Origin: an uncultured Alteromonadaceae bacterium
GTDB taxonomy: Bacteria; Pseudomonadota; Gammaproteobacteria; Enterobacterales; Alteromonadaceae
Length of the DNA stretch: 37,897 bases
Direction of reading: 5' to 3'
Assembly: GCA_938085045.1 (NCBI GenBank)
Contig: CALKGI010000295.1
Coordinates: forward strand, 1-37,897
The notes beneath the pieces were generated by a model. The model was given only the letters and a program-made list of their open reading frames with translations. It was not told where the DNA came from and did no database searches. Shown here one piece after another: positions 1 through 8,053 of this stretch (position 1 is its first letter; each line of letters starts with the position of its first letter). A program made the translations under genes and the position numbers.

Positions 1-107
1 CGATTCAAGATGCTTCTAAAAAATGGACAATGCCGATAAGGAATTGGAAACCGGCCTTGAATCGGTTTATGATTGAATTCGAAGACCGTTTGATTGATTA
101 TATTTAG
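1..107 (+). CDS. IS256-family (mutator-type) transposase, C-terminal fragment cut by window start
   Basis: The open frame that enters at base 3 and stops with TAG at 105-107 encodes about 34 residues including KKWTMPIRNWKPALNRF and ending FEDRLIDYI. This tail (KWTMPIRNWK followed by a hydrophobic/acidic helix) is characteristic of IS256/mutator-type DDE transposases, which cut and paste an insertion sequence. The N-terminal part and catalytic residues lie outside the window, so integrity cannot be judged. A terminal inverted repeat candidate follows directly. Family assignment is by recognised motif; the exact IS is not named. Confidence 0.8.
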   Translation, partial: IQDASKKWTMPIRNWKPALNRFMIEFEDRLIDYI

Positions 108-110
108 AAC

Positions 111-140
111 TGGCAGTTACACAGAATTATTTACAGGGTC
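111..140. repeat. Probable right terminal inverted repeat of the IS256-family element
   Basis: Just after the transposase stop lies TGGCAGTTACACAGAATTAT followed by TTACAGGGTC. IS256-family ends in gammaproteobacteria typically carry a sequence of this kind (CCTGTAAATAATTCTGTGT on the other strand). The element would end near 140 and the target duplication would start around 141. The left end is outside the window, so pairing cannot be confirmed. Confidence 0.6.
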
Positions 141-375
141 ATTTTGATCTTTTTTCTTTTCTCTGTGCTCTCTGCGTCCTCTCGACAACCGCTCCTGCGT
201 TGTTCTAATTACATACTTCCATGTACTAATGCGGTTAAAAATATTTTAAAGAAAAGAACAACTCGCTACTAGAATATCGCTACCCTTTGGTAAACTGCGT
301 AAAATCGAACCAATCCTTAAGTCAGCAGCATTGTGGAAAAACGGAGGCTAAGCAACCAGCAGGTCAGATCAGAAC
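141..375. other. Intergenic stretch without a recognised gene
   Basis: Between the IS end and the terminator of the trypsin gene no credible ORF is visible. Around 158-183 there is a CTCTGTGCTCTCTGCGTCCT-type stretch, resembling a low-complexity repeat often scattered between genes. A related sequence on the opposite strand lies near 34570-34595 (ACAGAGGTGCACACAGAG). The rest is AT-rich and unremarkable. Confidence 0.4.
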
Positions 376-403
376 AAAAAAATCGCCGCTATGCGACGAT
401 TTT
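376..403 (-). terminator. Rho-independent terminator of the trypsin-like protease gene
   Basis: On the minus strand an 11-bp stem (AAAATCGTCGC / GCGGCGATTTT, one G-T pair) with a 3-nt loop is followed by a run of seven T. It begins 20 bases downstream of the protease stop codon at 423, so it is well placed to end that transcript. Confidence 0.85.
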
Positions 404-422
404 CATTTCTAATAACTCAATA

Positions 423-1751
423 TTAATGCGCAATAACAGTAAACTCTATGTCTTTATAGTCTTCATAACCATTAACCTTAATGGTGTACTGTCCAGCCGC
501 AGGGAATTCAATAACAACACTTTCGTTACTGCCTTCGTTGTCAGAATAATAGCTGTTGTTTTCGAACGAGTTCCAATCCCAACCACCAGGCCATTCATCT
601 GACCAATCATCAGACCAATCGTCTGGGTTTTCTTCGCCGCCAGTGTCACTATTGTCGTCGGCTTCAACTTTCGACACTTCTAAGTCAAGTTCGCCATTGT
701 CACCACGAGTGGACACATAAAACATGTTAACCCCCTCAGGTACTTCAAACACCAACTCTAATTGCTCTTCACCGGCGCTCCAGCTTTGGCTGACTTGCAA
801 GGCAAAGTAACTGGCATCGCCTTGACTTGGTGGTAATTCGCCACCGCCATCACCGCCGCCATCGCCATTATCACCACCATCGCCACCATCGCCACCGCCA
901 TTATCGCCGCCACCTGAACCACCGCCCGGCGCTTCGTTGCCGCCTGCGGCATTGGTGATCCACGGATTAAGCGCTGCTACGTTGGCATAAACGCCATATT
1001 TATTTGCAGCGGCGCAACCTTCACCCCAACTGACCACACCAACTTGAACGAATTCACCGTTTTGTTTAATCACCAATGGGCCGCCACTGTCGCCTTGACA
1101 CGAATCTTTGCCACCTTCTTTATAACCGCCACACATTTCAGTATCTTGTACCTGACCACTGTAAGCTTCGCCGCCATTACAAGTGGCGTTGGTGACATAA
1201 GGCACTTCAACATGCATCAATTTGTCAGGTAAATTACCGCCTGAGGTTAAAGTACCCCAGCCCGACACCGTCATTTTGACACCGGGTTTGAGGTTGGCAT
1301 CAAAAAAGGCCTGATCAGCAAGTTTAACTACTTTGGCGTTTTTGTCGGTGATTTTCTTTGATAGCTTCAACACGGCAACATCTTTTGACAGACCCGGATA
1401 TTCTTTGTGCGAATACACCTCGGTAACACGAATACGCTCACCTACGTTCAGTTTGACATTATGAGCACCCACATGAACCTGCAATGATGGGTCTTTTGCC
1501 ATGCCCTCTACACAATGAGCTGCGGTTAATACCATATCTTCGCCAATAATAGAGCCGCCACAAAAATGCGAACCGTCGAGGCCTTGTAATGAAACCTGAT
1601 AAGGCAAAGCATGTGGGGTGGCTTCGGTGCCACCAACGATTTTAACTTCTGGAGAATTGGCCCGAACCAGTGTGACGTTTTTCGCCATAACGGTAGTCGA
1701 CCCTAGCAAACTGGTCATAATGGATACTGCAAGTAATGATTTGTTCAACAT
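423..1751 (-). CDS. Secreted trypsin-like serine protease (S1A) with Gly/Asp-rich linker and PPC-like C-terminal domain
   Basis: The start is placed at the ATG at 1751 (442 aa) because GAGGA lies 8 nt upstream and a clean signal peptide (MLNKSLLAVSIMTSLLG...VMA) begins there; an upstream in-frame ATG at 1805 would add 18 residues before it. A short propeptide ends at K37 before the mature N-terminus IVGG. The triad is H79 (LTAAHC), D124 (KDVAVLKL) and S223 (GDSGGP). D217, six residues before the serine, corresponds to the trypsin S1-pocket aspartate, so cleavage after Lys/Arg is expected. Residues about 283-312 form a Gly/Asp-rich linker. The C-terminal about 110 residues resemble a pre-peptidase C-terminal (PPC-like) beta domain (FYVSTRGDNGELDLEVS ... 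YTIKVNG), interrupted by an acidic Trp-rich insert. It is probably exported by type II secretion. Its own terminator follows; it appears monocistronic. Confidence 0.93.
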   Translation of the reverse strand: MLNKSLLAVSIMTSLLGSTTVMAKNVTLVRANSPEVKIVGGTEATPHALPYQVSLQGLDGSHFCGGSIIGEDMVLTAAHCVEGMAKDPSLQVHVGAHNVKLNVGERIRVTEVYSHKEYPGLSKDVAVLKLSKKITDKNAKVVKLADQAFFDANLKPGVKMTVSGWGTLTSGGNLPDKLMHVEVPYVTNATCNGGEAYSGQVQDTEMCGGYKEGGKDSCQGDSGGPLVIKQNGEFVQVGVVSWGEGCAAANKYGVYANVAALNPWITNAAGGNEAPGGGSGGGDNGGGDGGDGGDNGDGGGDGGGELPPSQGDASYFALQVSQSWSAGEEQLELVFEVPEGVNMFYVSTRGDNGELDLEVSKVEADDNSDTGGEENPDDWSDDWSDEWPGGWDWNSFENNSYYSDNEGSNESVVIEFPAAGQYTIKVNGYEDYKDIEFTVIAH

Positions 1752-2161
1752 AACTATATTCCTCAACAACGATGATTGTCGGTTCATTCCGACTTTATGT
1801 TCCAAGCGAAGCCTTTAACAGTTACAGGCTAAACCTGGTTTTTGTTGCCTGCTTAAGCAAGCGATGACTTAACTTTAGGCTTGTTGATGAATTATGATTA
1901 GTATGTTTATTGGTCGAATTGTAGCCGTTCTTGTCTTAAAAGAAGGTTATGTATCGAAGTGTGTCGTAGCGGTTGTTTGTGTTTCAGGGGGTATCAAGGT
2001 TGATTAGAAACAGGCTCTATGTATCGAATTTGAAAATCGTAGGGGCAATCCCCCGTGATTGCCCTTAATGGAATTTAATTGAATTTGGCAATCGAAAAGC
2101 AAAAGGCTATTTCTTATCGCCGTAGGGTGCGCAAACAGTTTCAAGCTTTTGCAAAAACGCG
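1752..2161. other. Intergenic region with REP-like hairpins, no gene seen
   Basis: This 410-bp gap separates the protease from the CWC protein, both on the minus strand. It holds the protease leader with its Shine-Dalgarno, an AT-rich segment, a perfect 8-bp hairpin at 2043-2064 (GGGCAATC/GATTGCCC) and one copy of the CGTAGGGTGC motif at 2121-2130 that recurs elsewhere in the window. No convincing coding frame is present. Confidence 0.5.
2043..2064. repeat. Short REP-like palindrome
   Basis: GGGCAATC - CCCCGT - GATTGCCC forms a perfect 8-bp stem with a 6-nt loop. It is not followed by a T-run on either strand, so it is not a standard terminator. With the neighbouring CGTAGGGTGC motif at 2121-2130 it looks like part of a repetitive extragenic palindrome. 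Confidence 0.5.
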
Positions 2162-2380
2162 TTAAACGCTTGTAGCCAATGATAATTTGACAACACAAGC
2201 CTCACAAATGCAGGCTTTGTTTCGAGCCTCTTTGGGCACCGCTTTTAGCACTTTAGACGTAAATTTAACGCCATGACACCAACAAGGCTCAGTAACAACC
2301 TTGCCTTTTTTCTTGTCGACCTCTGCGCAACGATTGATGTCGTTACACAATGGGCAGTTTGATTCGTTTATTTTTTTCAT
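2162..2380 (-). CDS. Small cysteine-rich CWC family protein
   Basis: A 72-residue protein with the pattern CPLC - C - PCWC - CICEAC, matching the Cys_rich_CWC family (CPLC near the N-terminus, PCWC in the middle, CxCxxC near the end). The cysteine spacing suggests a metal-binding (zinc-ribbon-like) fold; the biochemical role of the family is not established. There is no signal peptide, so it is probably cytoplasmic. No strong Shine-Dalgarno precedes the ATG at 2380. It stands alone between the protease and the Omp85 operon, divergent from the latter. Confidence 0.8.
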   Translation of the reverse strand: MKKINESNCPLCNDINRCAEVDKKKGKVVTEPCWCHGVKFTSKVLKAVPKEARNKACICEACVVKLSLATSV

Positions 2381-2641
2381 TCGATTATTTTACCAGCCAT
2401 CTTTGTCATATATAACCCCCTTCCCCCGCTCCCAACCACAGTATATAATCCACAACTGTTGTTTTTTCACCACACTAGATAAACCAAATGGTTCGGGTTC
2501 ATTCACCGTCATTTTCTAAATTTACTTTATAAATTAGTTGGTTATAAAAATAATCAAGGTTTTTCTGTGATTGGCACCCAGTTTGCTATATCTCAGGGCA
2601 ACAGCAAACATCAACACCAGAGTATTAAAAAGGACTATCCA

Positions 2642-4048
2642 ATGAAAATCCAACAACTCATAACCGGTTTAATCGGTTCGGCCTTAATGGTCTTTCCCGG
2701 CGCTGCCTTCGCGGCAAATCAAACACCTAGCGGTATCAACACCAGTGGTAACCCAGCATTGGTTATCGACAATATTGTGTGTAAAGGCAACGACACCACC
2801 GAGTGTGACTTTATCACCAAAAAATATTACCAAGCCAAAGGTGATGTACTCGACCCCTCTGAAATAGCCGACGCAAAATTACGCTTGGGCACCTTAATCC
2901 AGTTTCGTGATGTCGACATTCACCTCGAAAAAGGACACAAGCGCGGTCATGTGATTGTGGTGTTTAATATTACTGAGGCGAGCAATATTCAATATGAACT
3001 AGGCGCAGGTTTTACATACCAAAACACCGATGGCACCTCACCCAGTTGTTATAGCTATAATGCGGTCCAATCTTGTATGAGCCGAACCAGCCACTCCAAA
3101 AACTTGTCGTTATCTTCTAGCATCACCGATTTTAATTTTTTAGGATTGGGCAAACGTTTGTCATTAGATATCGGTGGTAGTAAATCCAACAACCAGTTTA
3201 ACGCCGACTTTGAATACACAGGCGAACCTCTAAGATCAGACCGCGACCTGTCACAATCAATTGACGGTGATAGTCATGGTTATAATTTCAAAGTCGACTA
3301 CTATGACCCACACTTGTTTGATTCATCACACTATTACTTACGCACCACCGTTAGTCGTTATAATAGTTCCTCTGGCAGTCGTTATGTCTCAAATCAAGCA
3401 GATGGCGTAACACAAATTGATGACTCGAATAGAGAATCAAGCTCAATGAATTGGAACATGGAAGTCGGTCGTCGATTTGCTAGTCATTCCTTTATCAGTA
3501 TGACTACCTACAAGTCATTCAACAATCAAACCATAAACCAACGAAACAACGAGCCCGAAGACCGATTTTCTCCCGACTCAGGTGTTACCAGCTGGGGTGT
3601 CCGCTACGGCTGGGATTCACAAGATGATACTTTGTTTCCTACTCAGGGTTCAGTTTTTAGCACTAATTTCAACCACAGTGGTTCTCACGGCAAAAACAAC
3701 ACCTTGTCGATGAATTACCTAGAACACTTTGGTTTAACCGAACAAACCATTTTATCTTTGGGTGGTACAGTTTCAGCCAGCGAATCTAGCTATAGAGGAT
3801 TTGAAGAGCAAAGTGAACAACACTGGGTTCACACTCAGTTGTCGGGCAAGTTAACCCACATCAACCCAATAGATCCAACTAACGGGCACTATAGTGGCTG
3901 GTTTACAGCATTAGATTTGAGCAAAGCCAATGGTTCGGGTAGCGCAACTGATGACCTATCGATTTATCTCCAAGCCGGATACACCCACCAAACCGACAGC
4001 ATGATTTATCGCTTTAGTTTGGGTTATGCCACGCGGGAGAAAATATAG
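2642..4048 (+). CDS. Omp85-superfamily outer-membrane protein with one POTRA domain, copy 1
   Basis: The start at 2642 (468 aa) is favoured over an upstream in-frame start at 2567: AAGGA lies 7 nt before the ATG and a signal peptide follows (MKIQQLITGLIGSALMVFPG, cleavage near AFA). Residues about 40-120 form a single POTRA-like domain (VIDNIVCKGN ... GHVIVVFNITE). The remainder is beta-barrel-like, with the Omp85 signature YGWDSQDDTLFPTQGSVF and a YRGF segment that may be the conserved loop-6 RGF motif. It is shorter than BamA or TamA and resembles a minimal BamA/TpsB-like transporter or insertase. Its stop overlaps the GTG of the next gene by one base. A paralogue lies at 4865. The POTRA is strongly shared between copies while the loops diverge. 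Confidence 0.8.
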   Translation: MKIQQLITGLIGSALMVFPGAAFAANQTPSGINTSGNPALVIDNIVCKGNDTTECDFITKKYYQAKGDVLDPSEIADAKLRLGTLIQFRDVDIHLEKGHKRGHVIVVFNITEASNIQYELGAGFTYQNTDGTSPSCYSYNAVQSCMSRTSHSKNLSLSSSITDFNFLGLGKRLSLDIGGSKSNNQFNADFEYTGEPLRSDRDLSQSIDGDSHGYNFKVDYYDPHLFDSSHYYLRTTVSRYNSSSGSRYVSNQADGVTQIDDSNRESSSMNWNMEVGRRFASHSFISMTTYKSFNNQTINQRNNEPEDRFSPDSGVTSWGVRYGWDSQDDTLFPTQGSVFSTNFNHSGSHGKNNTLSMNYLEHFGLTEQTILSLGGTVSASESSYRGFEEQSEQHWVHTQLSGKLTHINPIDPTNGHYSGWFTALDLSKANGSGSATDDLSIYLQAGYTHQTDSMIYRFSLGYATREKI

Positions 4049-4812
4049 TGAATGCCCGTATAAAAAGCAGCACAAGAGCCGGGCGCTTGCTTTATAAAAC
4101 ACTGAGTATGGGGTTGGCTATTAGCGCAATACTTGCCCCCCATGCCATGGCGATGACCGTATCGCCAACCATCGACAACGGGCAATTGTCGGTTACTGTT
4201 GCCCAGTTGCAATACCCCAAAGCCAAGCTTGGTAAAGCACTCAAAAGTGGTCTGCCCAATAATATCAGCCTATGGTTGTCGCTCACCCACAACGGTAAGC
4301 AGATTCAGGCGGTTCACCTCAACCATCAAATCACCTTTGATTTATGGGATGAAGTGTATCTGTTGCAATCGCGCAGCAGCACTGGCGTGCAATCAAGTCA
4401 TAGCGTTAAATCGTTAGAGCAGCTACTACAAATGTTATCGAGCATGACCATAGATAACATCATGCCAGAGCGTGCCATTGCCACCAGCAACGGGTATCAA
4501 CTTAAAGCTCAGGTAATTGTTAATCCAGTGCAAATTGAACGAATTAAAAAGATTCAGGCATGGATAGCCAGTTCTAATGGATATAGCAAACCCGCTGGTA
4601 ATTTGACGCAAAGAGCGGCAACAATCAGCAATGTTACTGCCAACGTAGCAGCCAAAGTTGACGTTGGCGCAAGTTCCGCAGGCGTTACTTCTTCGGGTCC
4701 ACGCTTTCAAAAGCTGTTCGATAAAATACTCGAACAATATGCCCAAAGCGACGAGATACCGGCTTTGTGGCACAGCCAACCGATTATTGCCGACGTAAAA
4801 CTACGCCCGTAA
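4048..4812 (+). CDS. Exported Omp85-partner protein, possibly DUF4390-like, copy 1
   Basis: A 254-residue protein read from GTG at 4048, which shares one base with the preceding TAG; GGGAG lies 8-9 nt upstream. The N-terminus carries a signal sequence (LSMGLAISAILAPHAMA). The core reads like beta-strand-rich secretion-associated domains: SGLPNNISLWLSL, a conserved DLWDEVYLL, and VNPVQIERIKKIQAWIASSN. A Gly/Ser/Ala-rich stretch leads to a conserved tail (GPRFQKLFDKILEQY, DEIPALW). The layout recalls DUF4390 proteins, which to my knowledge are encoded upstream of NtrYX in betaproteobacteria; this link is inference. Together with the paralogue at 6193 it pairs one-to-one with an Omp85 gene, suggesting a periplasmic partner of the barrel. 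Confidence 0.7.
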   Translation: MNARIKSSTRAGRLLYKTLSMGLAISAILAPHAMAMTVSPTIDNGQLSVTVAQLQYPKAKLGKALKSGLPNNISLWLSLTHNGKQIQAVHLNHQITFDLWDEVYLLQSRSSTGVQSSHSVKSLEQLLQMLSSMTIDNIMPERAIATSNGYQLKAQVIVNPVQIERIKKIQAWIASSNGYSKPAGNLTQRAATISNVTANVAAKVDVGASSAGVTSSGPRFQKLFDKILEQYAQSDEIPALWHSQPIIADVKLRP

Positions 4813-4827
4813 ACCCATTATTGTACG

Positions 4828-4846
4828 CCCCGGCTTATAACCGGGG
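4828..4846 (+). promoter_or_regulatory. Intercistronic GC-rich hairpin between the two Omp85 modules
   Basis: CCCCGG - CTTATAA - CCGGGG forms a perfect 6-bp GC stem with a 7-nt loop and no T-run after it. It lies 16 nt after the stop of the first module and just before the Shine-Dalgarno (AAGGAAG, 4850-4856) of the second. It may tune mRNA stability or translation between the two modules; this is inference. Confidence 0.4.
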
Positions 4847-4864
4847 TTGAAGGAAGCTATACCC

Positions 4865-6196
4865 ATGAAAAAACCAATGAACAACACCCAATTACTCGCC
4901 ACACTGATGTTTGGTGCCATTGCATTACAAGCCAATACAGCTCAGGGCGAAGAAACCGTTGCCTACGAAGATAACCCTAAATGGGTCATCGATGGCATCA
5001 CCTGTGAGGGCAATAAAAACACCGAATGCGACTTCATCACCAAAAAATATTACCAGCAGGTTGGCGATGTACTCGATGCAGACGAAATTGCCGATGCAAA
5101 ATTACGCTTAGGCACCCTAATACAGTTTAAAACGGTCAATACCCGACTCAAAAAAGGCCAAGAGCGTGGTCATGTAGTGGTGGTTTTTGAAGTCAGCGAA
5201 GCCAATCACATCCAGTACGAACTGGGTTTAGGTTTCAACTACTCTAGTATCGGTATGAACGATATGTTTTGTTCACGAAGCTGGAGCAGTACCGAGTGTG
5301 AGTCACAAAATGGTCATTCCTCAGGGCCTGCATATTCGGCGGCAATCACTGACTTTAACTTTTTAGGCACCGGAAAAAGGCTGTCATTCAGTGCCAATAA
5401 CGCCGAATGGAGCAATAAATTTAACTATGATATAGCATCTTACAGAGATAATGGAGACATTCATTCATACTCAGGACCCGGCGCACGTAACAGTAACAGC
5501 GGCGCTACAGTCTACTCACTGACCTACCATGACCCGCATTTGTTCGATTCAACCAACTATTTTTTTACTGCCCGAGTTAACAGCAGCAGTCGCTTTGACC
5601 GCCACAACGACCGTATACATGTCGACCAGCAAGAACCGATATTAAATCAAGACAACCGGCCTTTTAAAGAAGGCAACAGCTACTTTGAACTTGGCCGACG
5701 ATTTGGCAGCCATTCTTTTGTCTCAGTAGATGTCAGCGGTTTTGATGGCTTTGGCCTCAATTATGGATGGGATTCTCAAGACAACAGTCTGTTTCCAACC
5801 CAAGGGTCGTTATTTACCAGTACCGTTCGCCATGGCACAGGCTATGACAGAACCAACATTTATATGGACTATAAAAAGCACTTTAGTTTTGCCGACAACA
5901 AAGTGTTCACCTTTGGCGCAAACGCACTCCATGGCCCCGAAGAAGGTTATTATGTTCAAGGCAGCCAACTGATCGCCAACCTTAGCGCCCGATTTACCAG
6001 TATTAACACCATCAACCGACTTGAAGGCACCTATTCTGGTTGGTTTGCCGAACTTAACCTAGGTGGAGCCAAAGAAACTGACACGGCACCGGGCAATTAC
6101 GCTTACGGCCTCAAAGCCGGTTACACCTATCAAAGTGACAGCATGATCTACCGCTTTACATTGGGTTACAACCATCAGGAGCGCGTAAGCCAATGA
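4865..6196 (+). CDS. Omp85-superfamily outer-membrane protein with one POTRA domain, copy 2
   Basis: The ATG at 4865 (443 aa) is preferred to a TTG at 4847, because AAGGAAG sits 8 nt upstream and a signal peptide follows (QLLATLMFGAIALQANTAQG). The POTRA region (about residues 38-115) is nearly the same as in the paralogue at 2642, with ECDFITKKYYQ, EIADAKLRLGTLIQF and RGHVVVVFEV. The barrel keeps YGWDSQDNSLFPTQGSLF and the end DSMIYRFTLGY. The YRGF seen in copy 1 is replaced by YVQGSQ. The surface-loop regions have little similarity to copy 1. The TGA stop overlaps the ATG of the next gene (ATGA). It likely arose by tandem duplication of the whole two-gene module. Confidence 0.8.
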   Translation: MKKPMNNTQLLATLMFGAIALQANTAQGEETVAYEDNPKWVIDGITCEGNKNTECDFITKKYYQQVGDVLDADEIADAKLRLGTLIQFKTVNTRLKKGQERGHVVVVFEVSEANHIQYELGLGFNYSSIGMNDMFCSRSWSSTECESQNGHSSGPAYSAAITDFNFLGTGKRLSFSANNAEWSNKFNYDIASYRDNGDIHSYSGPGARNSNSGATVYSLTYHDPHLFDSTNYFFTARVNSSSRFDRHNDRIHVDQQEPILNQDNRPFKEGNSYFELGRRFGSHSFVSVDVSGFDGFGLNYGWDSQDNSLFPTQGSLFTSTVRHGTGYDRTNIYMDYKKHFSFADNKVFTFGANALHGPEEGYYVQGSQLIANLSARFTSINTINRLEGTYSGWFAELNLGGAKETDTAPGNYAYGLKAGYTYQSDSMIYRFTLGYNHQERVSQ

Positions 6197-6912
6197 GAGC
6201 CGTCATAAAACAGATTGGCCTTTGGCCAATACTGCTTGGCGCTTTTGTTATGTTGCAGGCTCAAGCAATTGAAGTATCAAGCAAAACCCTAAACGGTCAG
6301 TTGTCGGTCACCCTTAGCGAGATTGATTATCCGGCTCAGTTTATCAACAAAGAACTCGACAGTGGCCTACCCAATACCATAAGCCTGATATTGTCGTTAA
6401 CCAAAAATAACCAGCCATTGCATGCACTAACGGTTAACATTCAGGTGCTTTATGATTTGTGGGATGAGGTTTATATTGTTAAACAACTCACCACTGACGG
6501 GCAATTCAATAAACGCGTGTTTAAAACCAAAGCAGCGCTGGTAAGTTGGCTTGATAAAATTGAACAACGGCTAATTGCTGTTGATAAGCTCAAATCAAAC
6601 CACTCACATCAAATCAATGCTCGGGTTATTGTTAACCCAGTAAAAACTGAGCGAATTAAGAAAATTCAGGCATGGATAGCCTCTAGTAACGGCTTTACTC
6701 ATCGAGAAAATAGGCCGCATAGCAACAGTAGTTATGTTGGTAGTCGTTCAAGCCGCGTAGGCGGAGTGTCGACCACCGGCGTAGCAGCGAGTGGCCCACG
6801 GTTTCAAAAACTGTTCGACCAAATCTTGGAGCAATACATGAACACCGACGAAATACCGGCATTATGGCGCAGCAAACAGGTAGTGATTAATGTCGACCTC
6901 ACGCAAAACTAA
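6193..6912 (+). CDS. Exported Omp85-partner protein, possibly DUF4390-like, copy 2
   Basis: A 239-residue paralogue of the protein at 4048. It has a signal peptide (LWPILLGAFVMLQAQA), the SGLPNTISLILSL segment, DLWDEVYIV, the almost invariant VNPVKTERIKKIQAWIASSN, and the tail GPRFQKLFDQILEQY / DEIPALW. The two paralogues agree best in these C-terminal blocks and less in the middle, suggesting the C-terminus makes the conserved contact. The start overlaps the preceding stop by 4 nt, and the kinase gene begins 23 nt before this gene ends, so translation is coupled on both sides. Confidence 0.7.
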   Translation: MRAVIKQIGLWPILLGAFVMLQAQAIEVSSKTLNGQLSVTLSEIDYPAQFINKELDSGLPNTISLILSLTKNNQPLHALTVNIQVLYDLWDEVYIVKQLTTDGQFNKRVFKTKAALVSWLDKIEQRLIAVDKLKSNHSHQINARVIVNPVKTERIKKIQAWIASSNGFTHRENRPHSNSSYVGSRSSRVGGVSTTGVAASGPRFQKLFDQILEQYMNTDEIPALWRSKQVVINVDLTQN

Positions 6913-8053
6913 TCGCATAAATGCCTACTTGATAGGCGCCATATTGACGTTGTCGGTGCTGCCACTGATAGCGTCATACCTGTTGCTCGACGAAGTGCTT
7001 GAAAGCGCCATTGGTCTTGCGGTTAAACCCGACACCAAGGTGCTACTTAGTGCTTATCGGGATGATTTAAAGACCTTAAAAAAGCTCGACCCAGACAACC
7101 AAGAAGCGTACAAAACGCGCTTTTTGGCTGCGGGTGAAGAGTTGGTGGTTTACGACCAACCCCAGTTATTGCGCCAAGTATTACGAGACACTTACCTAAC
7201 CTACTACTTATTATTGTTTGTGGTCATACTGGCCTTTTCATTATTAGGTGCAGTTTGGTTGAGCCGCAAAGTCGCCCGCTCGTACCAAGCCCTTGCTAAC
7301 AGTGACATTAAAAAAGCCGAGAAAATTCAAGAACTCAGCTATTTTGATCAATGGCAAGCCATTGCAGGCAAGCTGGCTCACGAGATCAACAACCCACTCA
7401 CGCCCATCGAAATGATGGTATCTAACCTGCCCCGCACTTATGCCAATGCCAGCCCTGAGGCCTTCGAAGCCTGTTTGGCTGATACCAAAGAAGTGGTTAG
7501 CGAAGAAGTACACAAGCTCAAAGAAATGGTCAGCCATTTCTCGCAGTTTTCGAAATTGCCTGAGCCTGTGTTAAAACCTCACAATATAGCTAAGCATTGC
7601 CAAACGTTTATCCGCCAGCATCAACAGGGCTGGCCTAATGCACAAATCAGCTTGAGTGATGGGCCGCAAAGTATTGAGGTTGCCATTGACCACCTGCTGT
7701 TTAATCAATGCCTGCTCAATATCATTAATAATGCCGTTCAAGCCAATAAAGAGTGCGCAAATAAAGACAGCACCCAGCTGAGTGTTACGCTAAGCATCAC
7801 TAAAGAAGCAGATGACAACATCGCCATAACCGTGTTTAATGACGGCAAACCGATTGACCCCACTGTACATTCATCGCTATTTAAAATGTATTATTCGAGC
7901 AAAAGCAGCAAAGAAAACATGGGGTTGGGGCTGGCGATAGTGCGAAAAATAATTCTCGACCATGGCGGCGACATTTGTTGTTTGCCATTAACCCAAGGTG
8001 CGGCGTTTAAAATGACGTTGCCAATAATCACCTCACAAAACAAGAAATCCTAA
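6890..8053 (+). CDS. NtrY-like membrane sensor histidine kinase
   Basis: A 387-residue kinase. A transmembrane helix at about residues 12-33 and a second at about 100-120 flank a short periplasmic segment of about 65 residues. HisKA has the phospho-acceptor H164 in KLAHEINNPLTP, the form typical of NtrB/NtrY-type kinases. The ATPase domain has NIINNAVQAN (N box) and GLGLAIVRKI (G box). No HAMP or PAS domain is obvious. It overlaps the partner-protein gene upstream by 23 nt and the response regulator downstream by one base (TAATG). It should phosphorylate the regulator at 8053. A function in monitoring the envelope state created by the Omp85 modules is inference from context. Confidence 0.85.
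   Translation: MSTSRKTNRINAYLIGAILTLSVLPLIASYLLLDEVLESAIGLAVKPDTKVLLSAYRDDLKTLKKLDPDNQEAYKTRFLAAGEELVVYDQPQLLRQVLRDTYLTYYLLLFVVILAFSLLGAVWLSRKVARSYQALANSDIKKAEKIQELSYFDQWQAIAGKLAHEINNPLTPIEMMVSNLPRTYANASPEAFEACLADTKEVVSEEVHKLKEMVSHFSQFSKLPEPVLKPHNIAKHCQTFIRQHQQGWPNAQISLSDGPQSIEVAIDHLLFNQCLLNIINNAVQANKECANKDSTQLSVTLSITKEADDNIAITVFNDGKPIDPTVHSSLFKMYYSSKSSKENMGLGLAIVRKIILDHGGDICCLPLTQGAAFKMTLPIITSQNKKS

Noticed and set aside
423..600. GlyGly-CTERM tag on the trypsin-like protease
   Set aside because: The C-terminus ends in a beta-rich PPC-like domain (YTIKVNG...FTVIAH) without a GG motif, hydrophobic helix or basic tail.
446..952. Alternative minus-strand frames in the linker region of the trypsin gene
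   Set aside because: They arise from the GGN/GAN-rich linker read in another frame and carry no signals of their own.
2642..4048. Full-length BamA or TamA assignment
   Set aside because: Only one POTRA domain is present and the protein is about 470 residues. BamA has five POTRAs and about 800 residues, TamA three and about 580.
4435..4779. Minus-strand frame of 114 codons
   Set aside because: Antisense to the copy-1 partner protein, whose paralogue at 6193 confirms the plus-strand frame is real.
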